A stretch of 12,472 nucleotides of DNA from Clostridiales bacterium (GTDB lineage: Bacteria; Bacillota; Clostridia; Oscillospirales; Ruminococcaceae): the NCBI GenBank assembly GCA_012800685.1, contig JAAZIT010000345.1, positions 1 through 12,472 of the forward strand, read 5' to 3'. The position numbers and the translations under genes are program-made. The notes beneath the pieces are model-generated. The model had not been told where the DNA came from, made no database searches, and saw only the letters and a program-made list of their open reading frames with translations. Position 1 is the first letter of the stretch. The number at the start of each line of letters is the position of its first letter. This document shows positions 1 through 6,818 of this stretch, piece by piece.

Positions 1-51
1 AATATAACTTTACCTGTTATTAAGGATGATATAAAGGGGTGGTACCAATGA
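1..51 (+). CDS. possible C-terminal tail of an upstream gene (partial)
   Basis: Frame 1 is open from the window edge to a TGA at 49-51 and would encode a 16-residue tail ending in KGWYQ. The other two plus-strand frames close almost at once. The stop overlaps an ATG (48-50) in an ATGA arrangement, preceded by a purine-rich AAGGGGTGG (34-42), but that ATG is followed directly by AAG TAA TAA, so no second gene follows. Sixteen codons are too few to name a family. Given the ABC permeases downstream, an ATPase gene upstream is conceivable, but nothing in these residues shows it. The open frame could also be chance. Confidence 0.3.
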   Translation, partial: NITLPVIKDDIKGWYQ

Positions 52-164
52 AGTAATAATTTTAACTTGCGTCAAACCTAAAATTTAGTATGGGTACATT
101 CAGTTTAGATTAACCAACAAATAGTCTTTATTAATTTAAAAGACGGAATGAAAGGAAGTTTATA

Positions 165-596
165 ATGAGAAAAATTACTAAAAAGATTGTAGCAATCGTA
201 ACTACAGCAATTATGGCGACTTCAATGGCAACCAGTTCTACAGCCGCCACACCTGAGACAAAAACAAAATATGATAAAGGAACCAATGGCTATCTTAGTT
301 CAAGCCTATATTCATATAAATATAGTGGCTACACTCGTTCCGCAATGGGTGTTGTTGTCTGTGGTAAAGCAGGAAGCCATTATTTGCAAACAAGAGTGTC
401 ACTACGTGATATATATAAAAACGACTTAAAATCTGATACTGCAACTAATACCTCCGCTGGTCAAGGTAGCACAGCTAGTGTAACTGTAACTAAGACAAAT
501 TCAAATATATTTTATGCTTATCAGTGGGGTAAATTAGGAACAAACTCAATTTTCCAATCAAATATTGATACTACATTAGCGCATATAATTTACTAA
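165..596 (+). CDS. small secreted protein of unknown family, possibly bacteriocin-like
   Basis: This encodes a 143-residue exported protein. A basic n-region (MRKITKKI) and a hydrophobic Ala/Thr-rich stretch form a Sec signal peptide, with likely signal peptidase I cleavage after Ala27 or Ala28 (STAA/TPE). The mature part, about 115 residues, is rich in Ser, Thr, Tyr and Gly, has a single Cys (in VVVCGK) and no membrane segment, and its alternating polar/hydrophobic pattern suggests a small beta-rich fold. There is no double-glycine leader, LPXTG anchor or lipobox. The ATG is supported by AAAGGAAG at 151-158, six bases upstream. No convincing promoter is visible. A 17-bp hairpin and two ABC-type permease genes follow. 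Lactococcin 972-type bacteriocins share this plan (Sec-exported peptide beside ABC transport genes), but I see no clear sequence match. The gene call is fairly sure; the function is unknown. Confidence 0.72.
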   Translation: MRKITKKIVAIVTTAIMATSMATSSTAATPETKTKYDKGTNGYLSSSLYSYKYSGYTRSAMGVVVCGKAGSHYLQTRVSLRDIYKNDLKSDTATNTSAGQGSTASVTVTKTNSNIFYAYQWGKLGTNSIFQSNIDTTLAHIIY

Positions 597-603
597 GCAA
601 ACT

Positions 604-642
604 GAATAACGAGTAAATGTAATTAACATTTACTCGTTATTC
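604..642 (+). terminator. 17-bp perfect hairpin, possible attenuator or mRNA-stabilising stem
   Basis: Bases 604-620 pair perfectly with 626-642 around a 5-nt loop (AATTA). The stem lies just after the stop codon of the secreted-protein gene. The bases after it (TAGAATTG) are not a U-tract, so it is not a classic intrinsic terminator. It may act as a leaky terminator or 3'-end stabiliser that keeps the secreted protein expressed above the permeases. The right arm ends seven bases before the GAGG used by the next gene, so folding could also affect translation of that gene. Confidence 0.6.
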
Positions 643-659
643 TAGAATTGAGGATAATG

Positions 660-1868
660 ATGAGAATTAAAATGCTCCTTAAAAATAATTTAATGGTTTT
701 TTTACTTATGATTTTGACTGTTGCCTCTGCGGCATCTATTATTTGCTTTTCATATGGTATTTATCAAAATTATAATGCTATTATAGCTGATGGTGACGCA
801 GCGACAAAAATACTTACCATAAATTCAACAACCTATGACAAATATATGAATTCATCCGTTACAAAGGGAATGCTTAGTGATTGTATTCTCTCCCTTTCTA
901 AAGAAACTAAGAAAGGCATACAATCTGTGTACTGCCAATCGATAATTAAGGAAAACGTATATATTGACCGCTATCCATTTGAGTTTTTTTTAAGACCAAA
1001 AGAAATGGGCTTTGTTGATGGGTTACAAGGTGTTTATGACGATCCTGAAATTAAGATTTTTGATGATAATACATATATTAAGGGTGAAAAGAAAATTATA
1101 TTAGGCAAATTGCTTTATGAAAGTGAATTAATATCAATGTCAGTTAATGATTACCCTAATGATGAAGAGTGGAATGCAATAAAATTAGAAAAAGGACAAA
1201 AGACAGTTTTAGTAAATGGGGAAGAATATGAAATCATTGGATATTCTGATTATACGTATGACCCTACGAATTCACTTATGTTCATACCTTTTACATCTCT
1301 TTCTAATGATGTTCCGTTAAGGTGTAGAATAGACGGAACAAATGTATTTAACATTTTATTTTACGAAAGTATTACAGCTAAAGAATATAAAGATGTCTGT
1401 GACGCTATTAATAAATATATGTCTGGTGATGTCGAAATTCAGCCCATTGATTTAACTGAATCTACAGATAAATATTATTACAAAACTATTATTTTAATTT
1501 CCGTAATTATAACATTACTTTCGGCAATAAATTTTACCATTTTATACCGATTTATATTAGAAAATGATAAAAAGAAGCTAAATATTTACAGATTATGTGG
1601 TTGCACAAGGGCGAAAGCAATAAGAAGATATCTATTTCAATGTATGTCCTTTACACTACCTTTATTTGCGATCACTGAGGTTTGTTATCACAAACTAATT
1701 TTACCAATAATTACGCCATTTTTTAAATATATGTATGATGCTTATAGCTTTAAAATTTATGCTGTTATTTTTGGAATTTATTCTATTATTTCTATAATTG
1801 TCTTTAGGATAATGATGATATTCCAAATTCCTAAAAATATGGATGACTTTAAGGGGGCATTAAAATGA
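660..1868 (+). CDS. FtsX/MacB-type ABC transporter permease (first of pair)
   Basis: This encodes a membrane protein of about 402 residues with the half-size FtsX/MacB layout. There is one N-terminal transmembrane helix (about residues 7-35), a large extracytoplasmic domain of about 230 residues, then three helices in the last 130 residues. The segment after the second helix (LNIYRLCGCTRAKAIRRYLF) matches the FtsX-domain pattern in which a basic cytoplasmic loop contacts the ATPase. The frame extends upstream to a TTG at 648, but GAGG at 650-653 is six bases before the ATG at 660, so 660 is preferred. Family members use ATP hydrolysed by a partner to drive extracytoplasmic work (peptide export, resistance or lipoprotein handling). 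No ATPase is visible here. The gene is coupled to the next through ATGA. Whether it exports, or protects from, the upstream secreted protein is inference. Confidence 0.82.
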   Translation: MRIKMLLKNNLMVFLLMILTVASAASIICFSYGIYQNYNAIIADGDAATKILTINSTTYDKYMNSSVTKGMLSDCILSLSKETKKGIQSVYCQSIIKENVYIDRYPFEFFLRPKEMGFVDGLQGVYDDPEIKIFDDNTYIKGEKKIILGKLLYESELISMSVNDYPNDEEWNAIKLEKGQKTVLVNGEEYEIIGYSDYTYDPTNSLMFIPFTSLSNDVPLRCRIDGTNVFNILFYESITAKEYKDVCDAINKYMSGDVEIQPIDLTESTDKYYYKTIILISVIITLLSAINFTILYRFILENDKKKLNIYRLCGCTRAKAIRRYLFQCMSFTLPLFAITEVCYHKLILPIITPFFKYMYDAYSFKIYAVIFGIYSIISIIVFRIMMIFQIPKNMDDFKGALK

Positions 1869-3061
1869 TATTTAAACTTGGTTTTAAACAATTTAAAAAT
1901 CACTTACTAAGTAATATTTTTATAATCCTTCAAATGACAGTTGTTTTTTTATTAGTAATATTTATGGTCTCAGCAATTCTTTCAAGGAGCAAATATTATA
2001 CTCCATTTAAAGACGTAATTAACCAAAAAGGATTCTTTTGCGACATTGATACTGGACAAATTGGAAACATTGAGAAATTAGAGGGCTTTAAAGATATATT
2101 TGTCACATACAATACATTTATTTTATTTGACTCTGAAGAAGAACAAGAGCAATCAGGAAACCGATCATATTTTGATATAAAGGCTTATGATAAAAACGTT
2201 TTAGATAGAATAAAGCCTACAATTTCAAGAGGAAAATGGATAACGGAAAGCGAAAGCGATGAATTTATTCCAGCCGTTATTATTGAAAATAACTATGGAT
2301 TTGATGTTGGTGACATAATTGAACTTCCTCAAGAGGGTAAAGTTTGGAAAATTAAAATTACAGGGGTTTTAGCGGACGATTCATATATATTCGGTCATTA
2401 TAGTGGTGGTGGATTTGAACCAAAACATGACTTTAGAGATTTATACAGTATATTTAATCATAAATATTATGGCAATCCTTTATGCCCTATAGTTTTTATG
2501 AAGCTTGAAGATATAAAGAGTATGGATATGGAATATTATATCTCTGGAAGTTCACTAATCACTTTTAATAATATATCTGATGAAACTCTAAAAGAAAATA
2601 GGCAAATACTTGGTAAGGATAATTATTTAATTTTAGGGAATGAAACAATTAAAACAAATAGCGAAAAATATATTTATCAACAAATATACTTGATTTTACC
2701 AATTATTATTTGTATAATGGTTATTACGCTAGTTAGCTCAATTAGCGTTAGTGCAATCTCAGCGAAAAAACAGCTTAAGAATTATGCTATTTATTATATA
2801 TGTGGTTCGAAATGGAAAGAATGTACCCTTATAAATCTTATAAGCTCAGGCATTTCTTCTTTTATTTCTATATGTATTTCAGTAATTACTATTGCAATAA
2901 CCCAAAGTCTAGGTCTTTTAAAAGAAACAGTATTGACCTTTAATTTATGGCACTTGTTATTTATTCTAATTATATTAATACTATATTTAGGTTTGTCCAT
3001 TATAATGCCTATAAGAATTATTGGAAAGACAACTCCAAAAAATGTATTATATTCAAAATAA
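1865..3061 (+). CDS. FtsX/MacB-type ABC transporter permease (second of pair)
   Basis: This encodes a 398-residue membrane protein with the same plan as its neighbour: an N-terminal helix (about residues 12-42), an extracytoplasmic domain of about 220 residues, and three C-terminal helices beginning near ILPIIICIMVITLVSSISVS. The loop LKNYAIYYICGSKWKECTL is the counterpart of the FtsX-domain loop in the first permease. The start codon overlaps the previous stop as ATGA, and AAGGGGG at 1851-1857 is a strong ribosome binding site seven bases upstream. Coupling suggests equal synthesis and a heterodimeric channel. The two proteins are similar in architecture rather than near-identical. The transcript ends at the hairpin at 3102-3135. 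The permease assignment is confident; the substrate is unknown. Confidence 0.82.
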   Translation: MIFKLGFKQFKNHLLSNIFIILQMTVVFLLVIFMVSAILSRSKYYTPFKDVINQKGFFCDIDTGQIGNIEKLEGFKDIFVTYNTFILFDSEEEQEQSGNRSYFDIKAYDKNVLDRIKPTISRGKWITESESDEFIPAVIIENNYGFDVGDIIELPQEGKVWKIKITGVLADDSYIFGHYSGGGFEPKHDFRDLYSIFNHKYYGNPLCPIVFMKLEDIKSMDMEYYISGSSLITFNNISDETLKENRQILGKDNYLILGNETIKTNSEKYIYQQIYLILPIIICIMVITLVSSISVSAISAKKQLKNYAIYYICGSKWKECTLINLISSGISSFISICISVITIAITQSLGLLKETVLTFNLWHLLFILIILILYLGLSIIMPIRIIGKTTPKNVLYSK

Positions 3062-3101
3062 AAATACTTATAACAAAAAATAGTTTAAAACAATAATAAC
3101 C

Positions 3102-3135
3102 TAAAAAAGCTACCAGAATTGGTAGCTTTTTTATT
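3102..3135. terminator. bidirectional intrinsic terminator between convergent genes
   Basis: Bases 3102-3115 pair with 3120-3133 around a short loop. The core GCTACC/GGTAGC is flanked by six A on the left and six T on the right, so both strands carry a U-tract. It lies between the converging second permease and VanZ-family genes and can serve both. Confidence 0.9.
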
Positions 3136-3139
3136 ATTT

Positions 3140-3661
3140 CTAATTTATAATAATTTGTTCCTGTATCTTAATAAGCCTTTTTATGTTTATTAAATATATT
3201 ATTAGACAAACAAATAGAATTCCAACTATTGCCCCACTACTATCAATAAGAACATCTCTAAACTCCCCTGAACGTCCTTTGACAAAAAGCTGATGAATTT
3301 CGTCACTGCAAGCATATAGAAATGATAGCCCAAGAGATATTAGAAATCTTTTTTTAAATGTTTTACGCCTAAATGCCAGAGCCACAAGCCCACCTAAAAT
3401 TCCATAGGCTGTAAAATGTGCTGTTTTTCTTACAACAAACTGCATATTTTCTATTATTTCTTCTTGTTCTGTTTCAGGCATTTCTTCAAAGTCAGAAATA
3501 AACACCCTTGCAATAAAATTACATACTCCACCACTTGTTCCATTTGACTTGTTAGCTTTTTGGCAGGACATTGAAAAAATAAGTCCACACCAAAATATAA
3601 TTAACATCCAGATTACAACATCAAATATTTTTATACTTTTCAACTTAGTTTTCCTTTTCAT
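3140..3661 (-). CDS. VanZ-family integral membrane protein
   Basis: This encodes a 173-residue membrane protein with VanZ-family signatures: FSMSCQKANKSNG after the first helix, RKTAHFTAYGILGG in the middle, and LYACSDEIHQLFVKGRSGEF followed by a DSSGAIVG helix near the C-terminus. Four membrane segments are apparent. VanZ confers low-level teicoplanin resistance in enterococcal vanA clusters by an unresolved mechanism. Family members are widespread in Gram-positive genomes as housekeeping or envelope proteins, so resistance should not be inferred. It follows cca and overlaps its end by 17 bases. The ATG at 3661 has a poor ribosome binding site. A TTG at 3643-3641 (codon 7) is preceded by AAAAGGAAAAC and could be the real start, removing six residues. 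Confidence 0.88.
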   Translation of the reverse strand: MKRKTKLKSIKIFDVVIWMLIIFWCGLIFSMSCQKANKSNGTSGGVCNFIARVFISDFEEMPETEQEEIIENMQFVVRKTAHFTAYGILGGLVALAFRRKTFKKRFLISLGLSFLYACSDEIHQLFVKGRSGEFRDVLIDSSGAIVGILFVCLIIYLINIKRLIKIQEQIIIN

Positions 3662-4982
3662 AATTATCTAACACATATTTAATCAGCACAGTTTTTTGAT
3701 TTTCTAGTTCTTTATCAACAACCTTTTCTAAACAGCTTTTTAAAATGGTTTTTAAAATTGCTCCCTGAGGGTATCCTAAATCTAGCAAATCCTTACCGTT
3801 AATTGCTAAATCCTTTAGCTTTAGTGTGGCATTTTCAGCCAAAAGCTTTTCCCCTATTTTATTCTTAACCTTAATCTCATCAAGCTTATATTTTCTTAAA
3901 TACTCCGACTGTGCCAATGTGTCTGCACGGCGTATTTCAAGGTGGTCAAAGTAAAAATTATAGTCGTGCTTTGAAATAAAACGTCTAACGGTTTTTTCGT
4001 TATCAGGAAATCTATTATCATGCTCTAAAATCTGGTCGCAAATATATTTTCTTGAAATATTATCAAATTTAAGCTCTCTTAAAATCACATCTGCCATATC
4101 ACTTCCAATTAGTGGGTGAAGCTTAAAATGTCCAACCCCATTTTCGTCAAGCTTAAAGGTTTTCGGCTTAGCTATATCGTGAAGAAGCATTATCATTCTT
4201 AAAATAGGATTGTTTTTTACATATCCGACCGATATAACTGTGTGGGTATATACATCATAGCAATGGTGTGGATTTTCCTGCCGAAACCCAAAGGTATCTT
4301 CTATTTCTGGAATTATAACTGCAATTATGTCCTTGTACTCAGTTAAAATTTTTACAACATTTTTACCACACAAAAGTTTTAAAAGCTCTTCTTTTATTCG
4401 TTCCGAGGATATAAGCTTTAGAAGTTCTTTTTGATTGTGGACAGCTTTTGAGGTTTTTTCTTCAATATCAAACCCCAGTACTGATGCAAATCTTAGACAT
4501 CTTAAAATTCTTAGTGCGTCCTCATCAAAACGCTTTTTAGCATTACCTACGCACCTTATAATTTTGTTTTCAATATCAGCTAGTCCATTTACCTTATCAA
4601 TAATTCCTGTTCTTTCTGAGAAAGCGAGGGCATTAACTGTAAAATCTCGCCGACTCAAATCTTCCTCTAAGCTTGTCACAAAGCTTACATTTTCGGGTCT
4701 TCGGTGGTCGCTATATTCGCCGTCCGTTCTAAATGTGGTAATTTCAAGAGAATTATGCTCAATTCGAACAGTTACCGTTCCGTGTTTTAAACCAGTTTCA
4801 AAAACATGATAATCCTTGAAAACCTTTATAACCTGTTCAGGGAGTGCATTAGTGCATATATCCCAATCGTTTGGAATCTTTTTAAGCACTGTATCTCTCA
4901 CGCACCCACCAACAGCGTATGCCTCAAAGCCTGATTTTTCTAAAAGCTGTATTGCAATTTTTACACAATTCGGAATTTTCAC
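3645..4982 (-). CDS. cca: CCA tRNA nucleotidyltransferase
   Basis: This encodes a 445-residue cytosolic enzyme that adds or repairs the 3' CCA end of tRNAs from CTP and ATP without a template. The class II polymerase-beta-like head shows YAVGGCVRD (residues 22-30) and the metal-binding pair D39-W-D41. It is followed by RRDFTVNALAF and LRCLRFASVLGF of the neck/nucleotide-recognition part. An HD-type domain follows (HTVISVGYVKN, then LLHDIAKP at about 266-273), as in many bacterial CCA enzymes, and may carry phosphohydrolase activity. The start is GTG (4982-4980), supported by AAGGAAGGTGG at 5000-4990, seven bases upstream. It is divergent from lnt and shares an overlapping transcript with the VanZ-family gene. 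The length is typical and the motifs are intact. Confidence 0.95.
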   Translation of the reverse strand: MKIPNCVKIAIQLLEKSGFEAYAVGGCVRDTVLKKIPNDWDICTNALPEQVIKVFKDYHVFETGLKHGTVTVRIEHNSLEITTFRTDGEYSDHRRPENVSFVTSLEEDLSRRDFTVNALAFSERTGIIDKVNGLADIENKIIRCVGNAKKRFDEDALRILRCLRFASVLGFDIEEKTSKAVHNQKELLKLISSERIKEELLKLLCGKNVVKILTEYKDIIAVIIPEIEDTFGFRQENPHHCYDVYTHTVISVGYVKNNPILRMIMLLHDIAKPKTFKLDENGVGHFKLHPLIGSDMADVILRELKFDNISRKYICDQILEHDNRFPDNEKTVRRFISKHDYNFYFDHLEIRRADTLAQSEYLRKYKLDEIKVKNKIGEKLLAENATLKLKDLAINGKDLLDLGYPQGAILKTILKSCLEKVVDKELENQKTVLIKYVLDNYEKEN

Positions 4983-5018
4983 CTTGTCACCACCTTCCTT
5001 AGGGTTAAAAAATTAATC

Positions 5019-5046
5019 TTGGGTTATTATTATGTTAATATTTAAT
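5019..5046 (+). promoter_or_regulatory. possible weak promoter for lnt
   Basis: TTGGGT (5019-5024) and TTTAAT (5041-5046) are separated by 16 bases in the short A+T-rich gap between the divergent cca and lnt genes. The -10 matches five of six consensus bases; the -35 is poor. Transcription would start about 20 bases before the lnt start codon. I found no equally good match for cca. Confidence 0.28.
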
Positions 5047-5072
5047 CATCTTTAATAGGATATCATAACATT

Positions 5073-6635
5073 ATGAATATTTTTAATAAAATTGTAAAAG
5101 AAACAAAAAACAAAGAAAATTTTGTATATTGGATTATGCCAATAATCTCTGGTATTTTAACAGGACTTCTTCAAGTTATTGACTTTCCTTTTTTATCAGC
5201 AGGAGTTGTGATAACCATTGCACCTCTTTTTATAGTGCTTATAAAAGCAACTGAATTTAAAAAATATATTAAAGGAGCAATTCGTTTTTCGGTACCATAC
5301 TATCTAATTCAGATGCTATTTTTAACCACCATTACCGAATTAATTCCCTTCGCACATTGGCTTGCAGTAATTGGAACTATATTAGTTATACTTCTCTTAA
5401 CATTTTGGTCGGCTTTTCAGCTCTGCCTTGTGTTAAGCATGGGTTTTTTTGCAAAAGCCAACATCTATATAAAAGGTATAATAATAAGTCTTTTGTTCAC
5501 TCTTGGAGAGTTTTTTCAAGAGGTTATACCAATCTTTTCATTTCCATGGTCAAGACTTGAAAATACAGTTGTTAATTTTACACCATTTTCTCAAACAGCA
5601 TCACTTTTTGGTGGAACATTTTTAACCTTTATAATATTAATTATAAACTGTTTTTTTGCAATTGCAATTATTCTAAAGAAAAAGAAAGCAATTCTTCCAG
5701 TTGCTTTAGCTTTTTCAGTATTTTTCGGAAACCTAATTACTGGTGCTATACTTTTAAAAACCAGTGATTTTAGTGGCGAAGCTTTAAACGTTTTAATTGC
5801 CCAAAGCTCCACAGTTGGTGCTGACAAATACGGTTTGACAGCCGAACAGGCTAATGATGCCTATGTGAGAATGTTATCAGCAGGACTTGATGAAAATGTT
5901 GACATCGTTGTCCTCACTGAAACGGCAATACCAACAACCTTTGAAGAGAATTATATTTTTAATGGACTTTCAAAATATGCAAAGGACAATAACTGCGTAA
6001 TAGTAACTGGTTGCTTTGCTGATGTTGAGGATAAAAGATATAATTCTGTTGTGGCACTAGAACCAGATGGAACAGCCTCAAAGCCATATAGCAAAAGTGT
6101 TTTAATTCCGTTCGGTGAATACGCTCCATTTTTTGAATCACTTTTTCCTTTTAACAGTCTGGACAAAAACGACAAAATTGCACCTATTGAAACCTCATTT
6201 GGTACTCTTGGAGTAAATATTTGTATTGAGTCAATTTATTCTCAAATCACAAGGGAGCAGATGCAAAAAGGATCCAAAATTCTTCTAATTCCAACAAATG
6301 ATAGCTGGTTTGGAGAAAGCTTTGGAAGAGACCTTCACTATCGCCATAGTCAAATGAAAGCAATTGAAAGTGGAAGATTTGTTTTGCGTTCTGGAAACTG
6401 TGGAATTTCTGCAATTTTAGCTCCAGACGGGACAGAAGTTGTATCTCGCCACGAAAAAACTGAAGGATATATTAAAGGAACAGCCAATCTTATTACCAAA
6501 AATACCCTTTATACAAAAATTGGTGATGTAATTATTATTCCTGCATTAATTGCCTTTGTGTACTGTGTTGCGTGCTTTATAAAATCAATAAATATTAAAA
6601 TAAAAGAGAAAAAACAAAATAAATTAAAAACTTAA
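5073..6635 (+). CDS. lnt: apolipoprotein N-acyltransferase
   Basis: This encodes a 520-residue membrane enzyme of the Lnt family, which moves an acyl chain from phospholipid to the alpha-amino group of the diacylglyceryl cysteine of lipoproteins. The N-terminal 225 residues hold about six membrane helices. An extracytoplasmic nitrilase-like domain follows, then a final helix and a Lys-rich tail. The triad is visible: E283 in LTETAIP, K341 in YSKSVLIPFGEYAP and C384 in NICIES. The Glu of PFGE and the segment NDSWFGES after the cysteine are also typical. ATG at 5073 has a modest AGGA (5057-5060) at a long spacing of 12. The gene has its own terminator at 6650. Lnt is classic for Proteobacteria, but homologues occur in Actinobacteria and some Clostridia. 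Two lipoprotein genes lie 2.5-4 kb downstream. Confidence in the family is high; in vivo triacylation is inferred. Confidence 0.92.
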   Translation: MNIFNKIVKETKNKENFVYWIMPIISGILTGLLQVIDFPFLSAGVVITIAPLFIVLIKATEFKKYIKGAIRFSVPYYLIQMLFLTTITELIPFAHWLAVIGTILVILLLTFWSAFQLCLVLSMGFFAKANIYIKGIIISLLFTLGEFFQEVIPIFSFPWSRLENTVVNFTPFSQTASLFGGTFLTFIILIINCFFAIAIILKKKKAILPVALAFSVFFGNLITGAILLKTSDFSGEALNVLIAQSSTVGADKYGLTAEQANDAYVRMLSAGLDENVDIVVLTETAIPTTFEENYIFNGLSKYAKDNNCVIVTGCFADVEDKRYNSVVALEPDGTASKPYSKSVLIPFGEYAPFFESLFPFNSLDKNDKIAPIETSFGTLGVNICIESIYSQITREQMQKGSKILLIPTNDSWFGESFGRDLHYRHSQMKAIESGRFVLRSGNCGISAILAPDGTEVVSRHEKTEGYIKGTANLITKNTLYTKIGDVIIIPALIAFVYCVACFIKSINIKIKEKKQNKLKT

Positions 6636-6649
6636 ATGATTATATGTTT

Positions 6650-6678
6650 AAAGCGACAAATTAACTGTCGCTTTTTTT
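6650..6678 (+). terminator. intrinsic terminator of lnt
   Basis: Bases 6650-6658 (AAAGCGACA) pair perfectly with 6666-6674 around a 7-nt loop, and the right arm runs into seven T (6672-6678). It lies 14 bases after the lnt stop codon. The 140 bases from here to the end of the alpha-galactosidase gene show only weak A+T-rich inverted repeats. Confidence 0.9.
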
Positions 6679-6818
6679 ATTAATCTTTCTAATATTCTAA
6701 AGAAAAAATATAATAATAACAATAGCAATTAAAGTTAGATTTTATAATCATAAATCTTAAAAACTTTAATGAGTATTAATTCCTGTTAGCTAAATCCTTT
6801 AGATTTAATTTAAAAACA

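Noticed and set aside
165..596. Lactococcin 972-family bacteriocin call for the secreted protein
   Set aside because: The locus layout is similar, but the mature sequence does not show the Lcn972 pattern as I know it, and the neighbours are FtsX-type permeases rather than the usual large associated membrane protein.
648..659. TTG start for the first permease
   Set aside because: The GAGG that fits as ribosome binding site lies at 650-653, inside that extension; ATG at 660 has the right spacing.
3140..3661. Glycopeptide resistance determinant
   Set aside because: VanZ-family proteins are common in Gram-positive chromosomes, and no vanH/A/X/Y or vanR/S genes are present, so a resistance claim is unsupported.
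4435..5016. Plus-strand open frames opposite cca (124 and 66 codons)
   Set aside because: They are antisense to a well-supported cca gene with intact motifs and encode no recognisable protein.
6731..6767. Nested A+T inverted repeat (AAAGTT/AACTTT around AGATTT/AAATCT) after lnt, as a terminator for the alpha-galactosidase
   Set aside because: The stem is interrupted, contains little G+C and lacks a U-tract on the minus strand.
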